Part shown: piece by piece, positions 28,478 to 36,210 of the stretch
Layout: each line of letters begins with the position of its first letter
Position numbering within the stretch: the stretch's first letter is position 1
Assembly (NCBI GenBank): GCA_903820285.1
Contig: CAIJGS010000106.1
Span: 1-49,399, forward strand
Source: an uncultured Verrucomicrobia subdivision 3 bacterium
Lineage (GTDB): Bacteria; Verrucomicrobiota; Verrucomicrobiia; Limisphaerales; UBA11358
DNA length: 49,399 bases
Direction: 5' to 3'
Notes under the pieces: model-generated
Database searches by the model: none
Told to the model about the DNA's origin: nothing
The model's input: only the letters and a program-made list of their open reading frames with translations
Made by a program: the position numbers and the translations under genes

Positions 28478-28503
28478 ACAGCCCTTCCACCCAATTGGGC
28501 TGT
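28478..28503. other. Short hairpin upstream of the DAHP synthase gene
   Basis: ACAGCCC (28478-28484) pairs with GGGCTGT (28497-28503). An overlapping perfect palindrome CCCAATTGGG spans 28490-28499. The role is unknown; it may be regulatory or part of the termination region of the upstream operon. Confidence 0.3.
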
Positions 28504-28517
28504 GAGCTCATTTTTAA

Positions 28518-28547
28518 ACCCGCTGCGTCGAATACAACGCAGCGGGT
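28518..28547 (-). terminator. Probable terminator at the end of the glycosidase operon
   Basis: An 11-bp perfect stem (ACCCGCTGCGT / ACGCAGCGGGT) with an 8-base loop lies just beyond the GH35 stop in the minus-strand sense. The trailing T run on that strand is only about three bases, so termination may be partial. Confidence 0.55.
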
Positions 28548-28573
28548 GTTGAGAACACGACAATGTTAGGCGA

Positions 28574-30898
28574 TCAAAACGCCTTGGTGCTCAGGTAGAG
28601 GCGGTAGTCTTTGATGCGGCCGTTGGGGGAATCCTGGCGAGGCAGGAGGCGCACGCCGGTGAGTTGTTGTTCGGCACCCAAGTCAATGACGAGGGTGTGG
28701 GGATGACTCGGGTGCGGGGCGCTCCAGAGGGTGTGCCAGAAGGAGTCGGTATCGCCATCGAAGGCTTTTTCAGCCTGGTCACCTTCGGCGAAGTTTTCCT
28801 CGCTGTCTACATAGACCAATTTCCAACCCTTGCGCGCCACAGGTTTGCCAGCGGCATCAAGGGCGTCGATTTCGGCGAGGGTGGTGAACTCATCACCGTT
28901 CTGAGAAGAGAGCGCCTGCAGGCAAAGGTAGCGACCAGACTTGGCCGGGAAGGTGACGTCCTGAGCGGAGGCATTGTCCGCCAGCGCGCCTTCCTTGACG
29001 AGGGCGGCGGGCCGGAGGCGCGGTTCTTTCATCTGACCGCGGCTAGGATCATTCTGATCCTTGTTGAGCTGGTCGAGGATGGGAGTACTGACGCCAGCGA
29101 TACTGTGCACATCGTCTTTTAATTGCTCAAAGATGACGATGTCATTGTGCCCCTGCTTGAGCCAGACGCCGGGAACATAGAGGGTCTGCTGCGGTCCAAT
29201 GTACCAGTAGCGTCCGAGATTGTGGCCGTTGATGAAGACAATGCCTTTGCCCCAGCCCCGGAGGTCGAGGAAGGTGTCACCGACAGTCGCCAGATCAAAG
29301 GAGCCGCGATGGATGGCGGGGGCGTCCGAAACGGACGTGGACTTGAAGGTCAGGCCGGAAACATTGTCGAAGGGGAACTTGTACATTTCCCAGCCGGTCA
29401 ATTCATGATCGCCGAGAAAGACGGATTGGGTGATGCCCTTGCGATTGTTGGGGAGCTGGCCGCCGTAATTGATGCGGCCGCCGTTTTCCACGAGGATGTC
29501 GAGGACAGCGGTGGCATTGGTGATCTTCAGATCCATGGCGTCCTGCTGATGGCGGCGGTCGAGAGTGGCGACGCGTTTGCCATCCACGCAGACGACGGCA
29601 TAGTCGCGGAGCTCCTTGATTTTCAGGGAGGCGTCCACGGGACCGGTGAGTTTGGTGCGATAGAGGACGTAACCGTAGCCCTGGTCGAGGTCTTCGAAGC
29701 TGAGGGGCTTCTCGGATTTCACGGGCGTGCCAAGGTTGTCGAACAGGCTGGCAGATTCCGTAAGTTCGACGGAGGGAATTTCGATCACCGGGGTGGTGGC
29801 GGGAACTTCAGGGAGGGTTTCGCCGGGGGCGAGGTACTTCGCCAGAACCTTACGAAGGGCAAAGAATTTCGGAGTGGGGCGACCCATTTCATCGATGGGC
29901 GAATTGTAGTCGTAGCTGGTGGGCTGCGGCTGGAAGTGGCCGCCGTAATTGGCGCCGCTCATGAAGCCGAACGAGGTGCCACCGTAGATCATGTAGTAGC
30001 AGAAGGACACGTTGTTGGTGAGCTTCCATTCGGTTTCACGCGCGAGGCCGCCGAGACCGATGACAGCGTGGGGTTCACCCCAATGATCGAGCCAGCCGGG
30101 ATAAAATTCCGGGACAAGCCAGGGGCCGTTGGGACGATACTTGCCAATCTCCTTCATGATGCCGGGGCCGCCGCCACCATTGAGGCCAGGCAGGGCGTCA
30201 TTCGGCAAGGAGCCGCCAGCCATCATGCTGCCGCCGCCATCGGCGGTGAAGAACGGGACTTCAAAGCCGGCGGCGCGATCCATATCGCGGATCTTGCCCA
30301 TGTACACGTGATCGGCACCGTAGCTACCGTATTCGTTTTCGACCTGCACCATGATGATGGGGCCGCCGTGGGTGATTTGGAGCGGGGCGAGCTGTTCACC
30401 GAGTTTATTCAGATACTTTTCGGAGGCGGCGAGAAATCGCGGGTCCTGACTGCGAACTTTCATATCCGGCTGCTTGAGAAGCCACCAGGGGTAGCCGCCG
30501 AATTCCCATTCGGCGCAGCAGTAGGGTCCGGGACGCAGAATGACCCAGAGGCCTTCCTTTTGCGCGAGGCGGACGAATTCGGCCATGTCGCCATCGCCGG
30601 TAAAATTGAATTCGCCTTCGCGGGGTTCGAGCTGGTTCCAGAACACGTAGATGGAAACGGTGTTCAGGCCCATGGCATGCATCATGCGCAGGCGGTCGGC
30701 CCAGTATTCGTGGGGAACGCGGGCGGGATGCATTTCGCCGGCCTTGATTTGAAACGGTTTGCCATCGAGCAGAAACGCGGAGTCGCTGATGGTGAAGGTG
30801 TGGTCCGGGGCGGCGGAAGCGGAGGCCGCGAGCGCCAGCCCGAAGGCGGCACCCAAGGCAAGCGCCCGCCGGTGGATGGTTTGTGTTAATGATTTCAT
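28574..30898 (-). CDS. GH35 beta-galactosidase with C-terminal discoidin-like domain
   Basis: The 774-residue secreted enzyme has a signal peptide (about 1-29, ASASAAPD) and a GH35 TIM barrel (about 35-360). It removes terminal beta-linked galactose with retention. The acid/base is E189 in VQVENEYGSYG and the nucleophile is E264 in PEFYPGWLDHWG. The substrate-pocket segments AGEMHPARVPHEYW and RPGPYCCAEWEFGGYPWW are family hallmarks. Beta-sandwich domains follow (about 400-620, including FINGHNLGRYWYIGPQQTLYVP), then a probable F5/8 type C/discoidin carbohydrate-binding domain at about 640-774. It is the last gene of the minus-strand operon, 44 bases after the DUF5703 gene. Galactosides on glycoproteins, pectin side chains or arabinogalactan are all plausible substrates. 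Confidence 0.92.
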   Translation of the reverse strand: MKSLTQTIHRRALALGAAFGLALAASASAAPDHTFTISDSAFLLDGKPFQIKAGEMHPARVPHEYWADRLRMMHAMGLNTVSIYVFWNQLEPREGEFNFTGDGDMAEFVRLAQKEGLWVILRPGPYCCAEWEFGGYPWWLLKQPDMKVRSQDPRFLAASEKYLNKLGEQLAPLQITHGGPIIMVQVENEYGSYGADHVYMGKIRDMDRAAGFEVPFFTADGGGSMMAGGSLPNDALPGLNGGGGPGIMKEIGKYRPNGPWLVPEFYPGWLDHWGEPHAVIGLGGLARETEWKLTNNVSFCYYMIYGGTSFGFMSGANYGGHFQPQPTSYDYNSPIDEMGRPTPKFFALRKVLAKYLAPGETLPEVPATTPVIEIPSVELTESASLFDNLGTPVKSEKPLSFEDLDQGYGYVLYRTKLTGPVDASLKIKELRDYAVVCVDGKRVATLDRRHQQDAMDLKITNATAVLDILVENGGRINYGGQLPNNRKGITQSVFLGDHELTGWEMYKFPFDNVSGLTFKSTSVSDAPAIHRGSFDLATVGDTFLDLRGWGKGIVFINGHNLGRYWYIGPQQTLYVPGVWLKQGHNDIVIFEQLKDDVHSIAGVSTPILDQLNKDQNDPSRGQMKEPRLRPAALVKEGALADNASAQDVTFPAKSGRYLCLQALSSQNGDEFTTLAEIDALDAAGKPVARKGWKLVYVDSEENFAEGDQAEKAFDGDTDSFWHTLWSAPHPSHPHTLVIDLGAEQQLTGVRLLPRQDSPNGRIKDYRLYLSTKAF

Positions 30899-30942
30899 AA
30901 GCTTGGTGTGGTTAAAAATGAATGATTGCGGGACAAAGTTGG

Positions 30943-33675
30943 TTACGGATTTGCGCCGAGCATGACCTGAACGTCTTTCCGGCGTGACTCTGGAGTAACG
31001 GTCAGTTGTTGCATACGGCCGTTATGGTAGACGCCTTCGACGATGGTGTTCTGCGGAGCGTGGAGTTTAAATTTCACGTCCCAGTCAGCCGGCCAGGCGG
31101 GCAGAAGGAGAATGCGGTCGCCAGCGGTGGCGAGGAGCATTTGCTGAAGCGTAAGCATGATGTTACTGCCGTGATCCTGGTCGGGCAGCCAGTCGTAGTT
31201 GGGGCCCCACATGGCGGGAAAACGGAAACGACGGTTGGAATTGCGAACCTTGCCGAGGAGTATTTGCTTGGCTTCATCGGTCAGACCCACGAGTGCGGCG
31301 CACTGGCCGTCGTATTGCCAGCCAATGGAGGCTTTTTCGAGGCGGTGCTGGAAGGTGTCCACTCCTACTTGCAACTCCGGCAGGCCCACGCCGTAAAGTT
31401 CAAAAGGCCAGAGGGCGTAGAGTTCGGGGTTCTCGACATTGCTGCGCTCGGGATTGAATTGTTCGGCTGGCAGGATACGGCCGTCTTTGAGCGGCAACGG
31501 CGGCGTGGCGGCGCTGAGGCGGTGCCAGAAGGCGCGCTCGGCGGGTGATGGGGCGGACGACTTAAGGGCGAGCAGACGGTCCAGAACATTGCGCAAACCG
31601 GCCACGCTAGGGGTGTCGTTGGTGACGCCATCCCAGTAGGTCTCGACGGCCTGGGCGGGACTGATGATCAGCTTGCCGGCGGCATCGCGGCTGAACCGGG
31701 TGTCGTAGTAGCTGAGCACCTGGTGGGCCATGGGAATCAATTCAGTTTGGAGAAAGGTTTCATCGGCGGTGTGCTCGTAATAATCGAGCATCAGGGCGGT
31801 CAGTTCCAAGCCTTGCTGCCAGGCGTATTGCCAATAGGGACATTGAACCTGGTTGGGCTGAAGGCCAGTGCGGTCCCAGCCATAATCCCGGTTGGCGTAG
31901 GTGCCGAAGATGGTCATGGTCTCGGGGAAATAGGCACCGGTAGCATGGTGATAGAGTTGCGCGCGCGCGGTAGCCAACGGCAGGGCGCGTTCATAAAAGT
32001 GGAAGAGCGTGGGGAGTTCATCGAAGTCACCCCGGGCAATCATCGGGAAATAGGGCAGGCGCGTGTTTTGCCACCAGAAGCAATCACCCCATTTGCGCCA
32101 GTCGGCGTTGAAGTCGGGACCGCCAGCGTACTTGGGGTCCACGGTAAAAATGGAGCCGTTGAATTTGATGGGATAGTTGCCGCGGCCGGCGCAGGCGGTC
32201 ATCCAGCGTTGGAGGACATAGGCCTGGGTGACGCGGGAAGGGGCGGCGGTGCCCGCACCTTCCTCGGCGACCAATTTGCCATTTAAATAAATGCGGCGGA
32301 TGCCGGTGGCAGCATCGGCGGTGGCGGCGACGTGCTGCCATTCGCCGGGTTTGAGGCATTTGGAGACTAGCATTTCTTCGGAGCCGACGATGAAACGGAG
32401 GGACAAGCCAGGGTAGGTGTCGAACAGGAAGCCATCGCTGCCGCCAGGGGTGATCTTGTCAAAGATGCGGCCGGATTCGCCGGGGGCGGGTTTAATCCAG
32501 GCGGCGACGGTAAAGCCATTCGCCAGGGAAATATCTTTCAGCGGCGGAGTGGCGGCGGGCGGGGTCGCGGCGAGGGCAGTAATATCGGCGGAGCTCAGTG
32601 CATGTGCCCGGGCTACAGCGCCGGTGATGACGCCGGCAAAACGGCTGCCGCCGCCGGCGTCCTGGGCGAGTTGCAGGTGATGCTTGCTTTCCGGCAGGCT
32701 GCCGGTGTCACCGGTGACACTGATCCAACTGCGGTTCCAGAATTGGTTCCACCACATGGCGGTGCGGTCACTGGCGATGGCGGCATCCATGGGGGTGGGA
32801 AGCTGGCGCTGCCATTCGGCGGCATCGGCGGTCTGGGCAGATTCGGTGGCGATGGCCAACGAGAATTCTGTAACGGCAGTGGAGGTTTGTAGAGCATGAT
32901 TACCGGCGCTGACGAATTCTTTGCCAGTCATCCGGCCGCCAAAGGTGCGGCGCAGGAGCGGGTCGGACACGAGCGCAGCGAGAGATTCGAGGCCCTGATG
33001 TTTGAGCGTGAGCGGGACGACGGAGCTTTCATTGCGATGGTACCAGGTGACGGCATCCGACGATCCGGTGAAGATGTCGGCACTTTCGGAAACTTCAATA
33101 TCGGCGGGTGCGGCCTGCATGGTCCAGCTCGAGGCCAGTTCGTTGCCTTTAAGAATATGCTTTTCGGTGCGCCAGTTTTCGATGGTGGCAGTTACGGTGC
33201 GAGGAACCGAGCCGGTGCCGGTAACGTGGATAACCGGGGAGTCGGCATCCACGAATACGTGCAGGAAGGCATCGTCGGCAGCGATTTCGATCTGGCCATC
33301 GCGCAATTTCAATACCTGACGGAAGGCGGTGCCTTTGGCCAGTGGACTGGGCGAGAGATGCACCCGAACGCGGCCGAGCTTCAAGAGGCGGTTGCACTCG
33401 CTCCAAGCGTCGGTGCGGGAAATGTAAAACAATAGGTCACCATTGGATTCAACCCAGACGTTGAGTCCGACTTCGCCATTGCCGATGGGCATGGAACCGG
33501 CGGGGGTTTCACTGGGCGAACTCCATACCACATTGTAACGATCAAGTTCTCCCAATGGGTCAAAGGCCGGAGGCACTTCGAGCGAGACTTGCTGTGCGGA
33601 AACGGATGGACTGGCTGCGGGTGTGAAGGCCAGCAGAGCCAGCGTGACCATAACGGTCGCGGTTGTGAATTTCAT
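30943..33675 (-). CDS. DUF5703-type (alpha/alpha)6 hydrolase-like protein with inserted LamG domain
   Basis: The 910-residue exported protein (signal about 1-27) has an N-terminal beta domain typical of DUF5703 (NVVWSSPSETPAGSMPIGNGEVG), a layout shared with GH95-like alpha-L-fucosidases. A helical (alpha/alpha)6 region covers about 480-830, with AYVLQRWMTACAGRG, PIKFNGSIFTVD and WGDCFWWQNTRLPY. Between them, about 328-478, sits a LamG/concanavalin-type domain (FTVAAWIKPAPGESGRIFDK ... GEWQHVAATAD ... IYLNGKLV). The LamG segment interrupts what is normally one continuous region. A glycosidase role is inferred from fold and operon context. Catalytic residues cannot be named safely. It is six bases from the preceding GH2 stop. 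Confidence 0.75.
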   Translation of the reverse strand: MKFTTATVMVTLALLAFTPAASPSVSAQQVSLEVPPAFDPLGELDRYNVVWSSPSETPAGSMPIGNGEVGLNVWVESNGDLLFYISRTDAWSECNRLLKLGRVRVHLSPSPLAKGTAFRQVLKLRDGQIEIAADDAFLHVFVDADSPVIHVTGTGSVPRTVTATIENWRTEKHILKGNELASSWTMQAAPADIEVSESADIFTGSSDAVTWYHRNESSVVPLTLKHQGLESLAALVSDPLLRRTFGGRMTGKEFVSAGNHALQTSTAVTEFSLAIATESAQTADAAEWQRQLPTPMDAAIASDRTAMWWNQFWNRSWISVTGDTGSLPESKHHLQLAQDAGGGSRFAGVITGAVARAHALSSADITALAATPPAATPPLKDISLANGFTVAAWIKPAPGESGRIFDKITPGGSDGFLFDTYPGLSLRFIVGSEEMLVSKCLKPGEWQHVAATADAATGIRRIYLNGKLVAEEGAGTAAPSRVTQAYVLQRWMTACAGRGNYPIKFNGSIFTVDPKYAGGPDFNADWRKWGDCFWWQNTRLPYFPMIARGDFDELPTLFHFYERALPLATARAQLYHHATGAYFPETMTIFGTYANRDYGWDRTGLQPNQVQCPYWQYAWQQGLELTALMLDYYEHTADETFLQTELIPMAHQVLSYYDTRFSRDAAGKLIISPAQAVETYWDGVTNDTPSVAGLRNVLDRLLALKSSAPSPAERAFWHRLSAATPPLPLKDGRILPAEQFNPERSNVENPELYALWPFELYGVGLPELQVGVDTFQHRLEKASIGWQYDGQCAALVGLTDEAKQILLGKVRNSNRRFRFPAMWGPNYDWLPDQDHGSNIMLTLQQMLLATAGDRILLLPAWPADWDVKFKLHAPQNTIVEGVYHNGRMQQLTVTPESRRKDVQVMLGANP

Positions 33676-33681
33676 AAAATT

Positions 33682-36201
33682 TTAATGGGTGGAACGCAAC
33701 TTGAGTTGCGCGGGTTTTAAGCCGGGAGCGGCGGCCTGGATGGCAATCCGGCCCGAAGCGAGGTCACGGGAACGGATCAAAACGGTGGCAATGCCCGCCT
33801 CGGCGGACGGATTGGCAGGGCTGATGCATTCGGCGGATCCGGTGATGGCAAATTGAACGGTGTTGGTTGCATCGGGCACGGGGTTGCCGGCGGCATCCAG
33901 GATGGCGGCGCGGACAAAAACGGCGTCCGTTCCTTCGGCGGCGAGCGGGCGGTCTTCGAGTTCGGCGGTCAGTTGCAATTGGGCCGGCGCGCCGGGGGTG
34001 TGGCGGATGGCGGTGGCAACGGGCTGGCCGTTGATAAAGCCGATGGCTTTGAGTTCGCCGGCGGTGTAGGTGACGGGGGCAAAGGTGAAGGGCGGATGCG
34101 CCACGTGGCGGCAATTGCCACCGTCGCACATGGCCAGATAATCTTCGCCCTGAAACTGCTTCAGGTTTTGGGCGGTGACGGCTTCATCCTGATTTACGTT
34201 CTTGCCGCTGGCCATGTAGACGGGGTCGGCTTGCGGATGCCAGACGCCGTATTCGGAGTCGGGGCCGGCATCAGGTTTCTGGCGGGCGACGGTTTTGCCA
34301 TTCACCTGCAATTCCACTTCGTCGCAATTGGCGAAGACAACGACCTTGGCCGGAGATACGCGGGGAGTCCAATAGTTGGCGATGTAGATTTCCGGGGCGT
34401 TGGTGGCGCGCTGGCTTTGGAAAAAGTAATAGGAGAATTTGGGGAGCCGCAGGTAGTCGAGCACACCGCAGCGGCTGATGGCATTTTCGCGGCTGCAACC
34501 GCGGAAGTGATCGGTGCCCACCCAGATGCAATCGCCGATGCTCCAGTCCACGGCGAGGTTCATATTGTGAACCCAAAGGAAATTCCAAGTTTGCAGGAGA
34601 AGTTTGTTTTCGCCGGCGCCGAGCGGCTCGCGGGTGGTGCTGTGTTCGCCGCCGAAGGCGTAGTCGCCATATTCGCGGACGAAGGTGCGGCGTTTACCCG
34701 CAAAACCGGGGGCATTGGTGTTGCTGCCATAACCGCCGAGCCACACGGCGTAGGGGACATCAAAATGACGGCCATCCTTGCTGGCGTAGGTATCGCCCGA
34801 GGTGAACATCTGGGTGCCGGGATATTCCTCATGGGCAACGCGGGCGCAAGCGGCGTAAAAGCGATCGTGGCCGTAGGTTTCATTGAGACTGACCTCCCAC
34901 ATGATGGCGCAGGGATGATTGCGGTGCCAGCGGACCATTTCGCGGACGTTCTGTTCGGCCAGGTTCGTGAACGTTTCGTCCTTGTTAAAATATTGCCAGC
35001 CGGGGGTGCAGACGGAAACCATGAGGCCAAGTTCATCACAGGCATTCATGACGGCCGGAGATTGCGGATAATGGGCGAGGCGCAGAAAATTGAAACCGGC
35101 GTCCCTCAGACGTTTGAGATCGCGATAGGCGGCGTTGTCGGGCACGGCATTGCCGAGCCAGGGGAAATCCTGATGGCGGTTGGCACCGCGCAGGGTCAGC
35201 GGAGCGCCATTCAGGACAAAGCCAAGCTGGTCATCGTAAGTAAGAGTGCGGATACCAAAATGGGTGGATTGCGAATCGGTGATCTTGGTTCCGCGCCGGA
35301 TTTCGGTTTTCAAGGTGTAGAGCCAGGGATGATCGGGATGCCAGAGCTGCGGATTTTTTACGGTGAGGTGACGCTGGATGGCGGTTTCATCGCCGGCCGC
35401 AAAGCTGTGGGATTCCGCGCCGGCTTCGGCAGCCACTTTGCCGCCGGGAGTGAGGACGGTGAACCGGACGGTGATATTGGTGGCGGTGGGGCCTTCGTTC
35501 AAAACATCGGCCTGGCCAATGAGGTCGGCGGAAGTTGATGAGGCGGATTCAGTGCGGATAAAGATACCGCCACCGGCGACGCGTTGGGCGGCGACGGGAT
35601 CGGTCAGGTGCAATGGATCGGTGATGACGAGCCGGACGTCACGATAGAGGCCGCCGAAGTAGGAAAAGTCGAGCTGGTCATGTTTTTTGCCGGGCGGAAT
35701 CAACGGCTGGTCGGTGTTGTCCAGGCGGACGGCGATGACAGCGCCACCGGGTTCCGTGAGCGCGGCGGTGAGGTCTACGGTGAAGGGCAGATAGCCGCCG
35801 CGATGGGTGAGCACATGCCGGCCATTCACCCAGACATCGGCGACTTGCATGGCGCCTTCAAACAGCAGGGAAACTTTTTTGCCATGCCACGCAGAGTCCG
35901 ACTCAATATGACGGCGATACCAGCAGAGGCCTTGAAAATAATGGAAGGCGGATTCCGGCGGCTCAATGCGGACGGTATGCGGCAGGCGCACATTTTCCCA
36001 GGCGGTGTCATCGAAGGCAGCAACGAAGGGATTCGTTGGCGTGGTGATGGACGGAGAATCCAGCCGTTCAAATTTCCAGCCATCGTTCAACGGTAATTCC
36101 AAGCGACCACCAGCGGGCAAGGCTGATCCACCCCAGGCCAGCGGTGCGAGGGCAACCACCAGGAGGGTGAACCATTTCAATTTTTTAACAAAGCGCATCA
36201 T
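33682..36201 (-). CDS. GH2-family beta-galactosidase-like glycoside hydrolase (839 residues)
   Basis: This secreted GH2 enzyme has a signal peptide (about 1-27, GGSALPAG), a sugar-binding jelly-roll (about 30-190), an immunoglobulin-like domain and a TIM barrel (about 300-600). C-terminal DUF4982-like and beta domains follow (RAAILDAAGNPVPDATN is typical). The likely acid/base is E441 in SLNETYGH and the nucleophile E510 in FVREYGDY. GANRHQDFPWLGNAVPD is the conserved barrel entry. I placed the start at ATG 36201, nine bases after the preceding GH2 stop; a TTG nine bases upstream is less likely. Activity could be beta-galactosidase or another GH2 specificity such as beta-glucuronidase or beta-mannosidase. 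It differs clearly in sequence from the neighbouring GH2, so the two probably cut different linkages. Confidence 0.87.
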   Translation of the reverse strand: MMRFVKKLKWFTLLVVALAPLAWGGSALPAGGRLELPLNDGWKFERLDSPSITTPTNPFVAAFDDTAWENVRLPHTVRIEPPESAFHYFQGLCWYRRHIESDSAWHGKKVSLLFEGAMQVADVWVNGRHVLTHRGGYLPFTVDLTAALTEPGGAVIAVRLDNTDQPLIPPGKKHDQLDFSYFGGLYRDVRLVITDPLHLTDPVAAQRVAGGGIFIRTESASSTSADLIGQADVLNEGPTATNITVRFTVLTPGGKVAAEAGAESHSFAAGDETAIQRHLTVKNPQLWHPDHPWLYTLKTEIRRGTKITDSQSTHFGIRTLTYDDQLGFVLNGAPLTLRGANRHQDFPWLGNAVPDNAAYRDLKRLRDAGFNFLRLAHYPQSPAVMNACDELGLMVSVCTPGWQYFNKDETFTNLAEQNVREMVRWHRNHPCAIMWEVSLNETYGHDRFYAACARVAHEEYPGTQMFTSGDTYASKDGRHFDVPYAVWLGGYGSNTNAPGFAGKRRTFVREYGDYAFGGEHSTTREPLGAGENKLLLQTWNFLWVHNMNLAVDWSIGDCIWVGTDHFRGCSRENAISRCGVLDYLRLPKFSYYFFQSQRATNAPEIYIANYWTPRVSPAKVVVFANCDEVELQVNGKTVARQKPDAGPDSEYGVWHPQADPVYMASGKNVNQDEAVTAQNLKQFQGEDYLAMCDGGNCRHVAHPPFTFAPVTYTAGELKAIGFINGQPVATAIRHTPGAPAQLQLTAELEDRPLAAEGTDAVFVRAAILDAAGNPVPDATNTVQFAITGSAECISPANPSAEAGIATVLIRSRDLASGRIAIQAAAPGLKPAQLKLRSTH

Positions 36202-36210
36202 GACAGGCAA

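Noticed and set aside
29123-30889. Open frame of 588 codons on the plus strand
   Set aside because: It is antisense to GH35, which carries intact catalytic residues. It is compositionally biased and has no motif.
33853-35538. Open frame of 561 codons on the plus strand
   Set aside because: It is a shadow of the second GH2 gene with repetitive Gly/Ala/Asp content.
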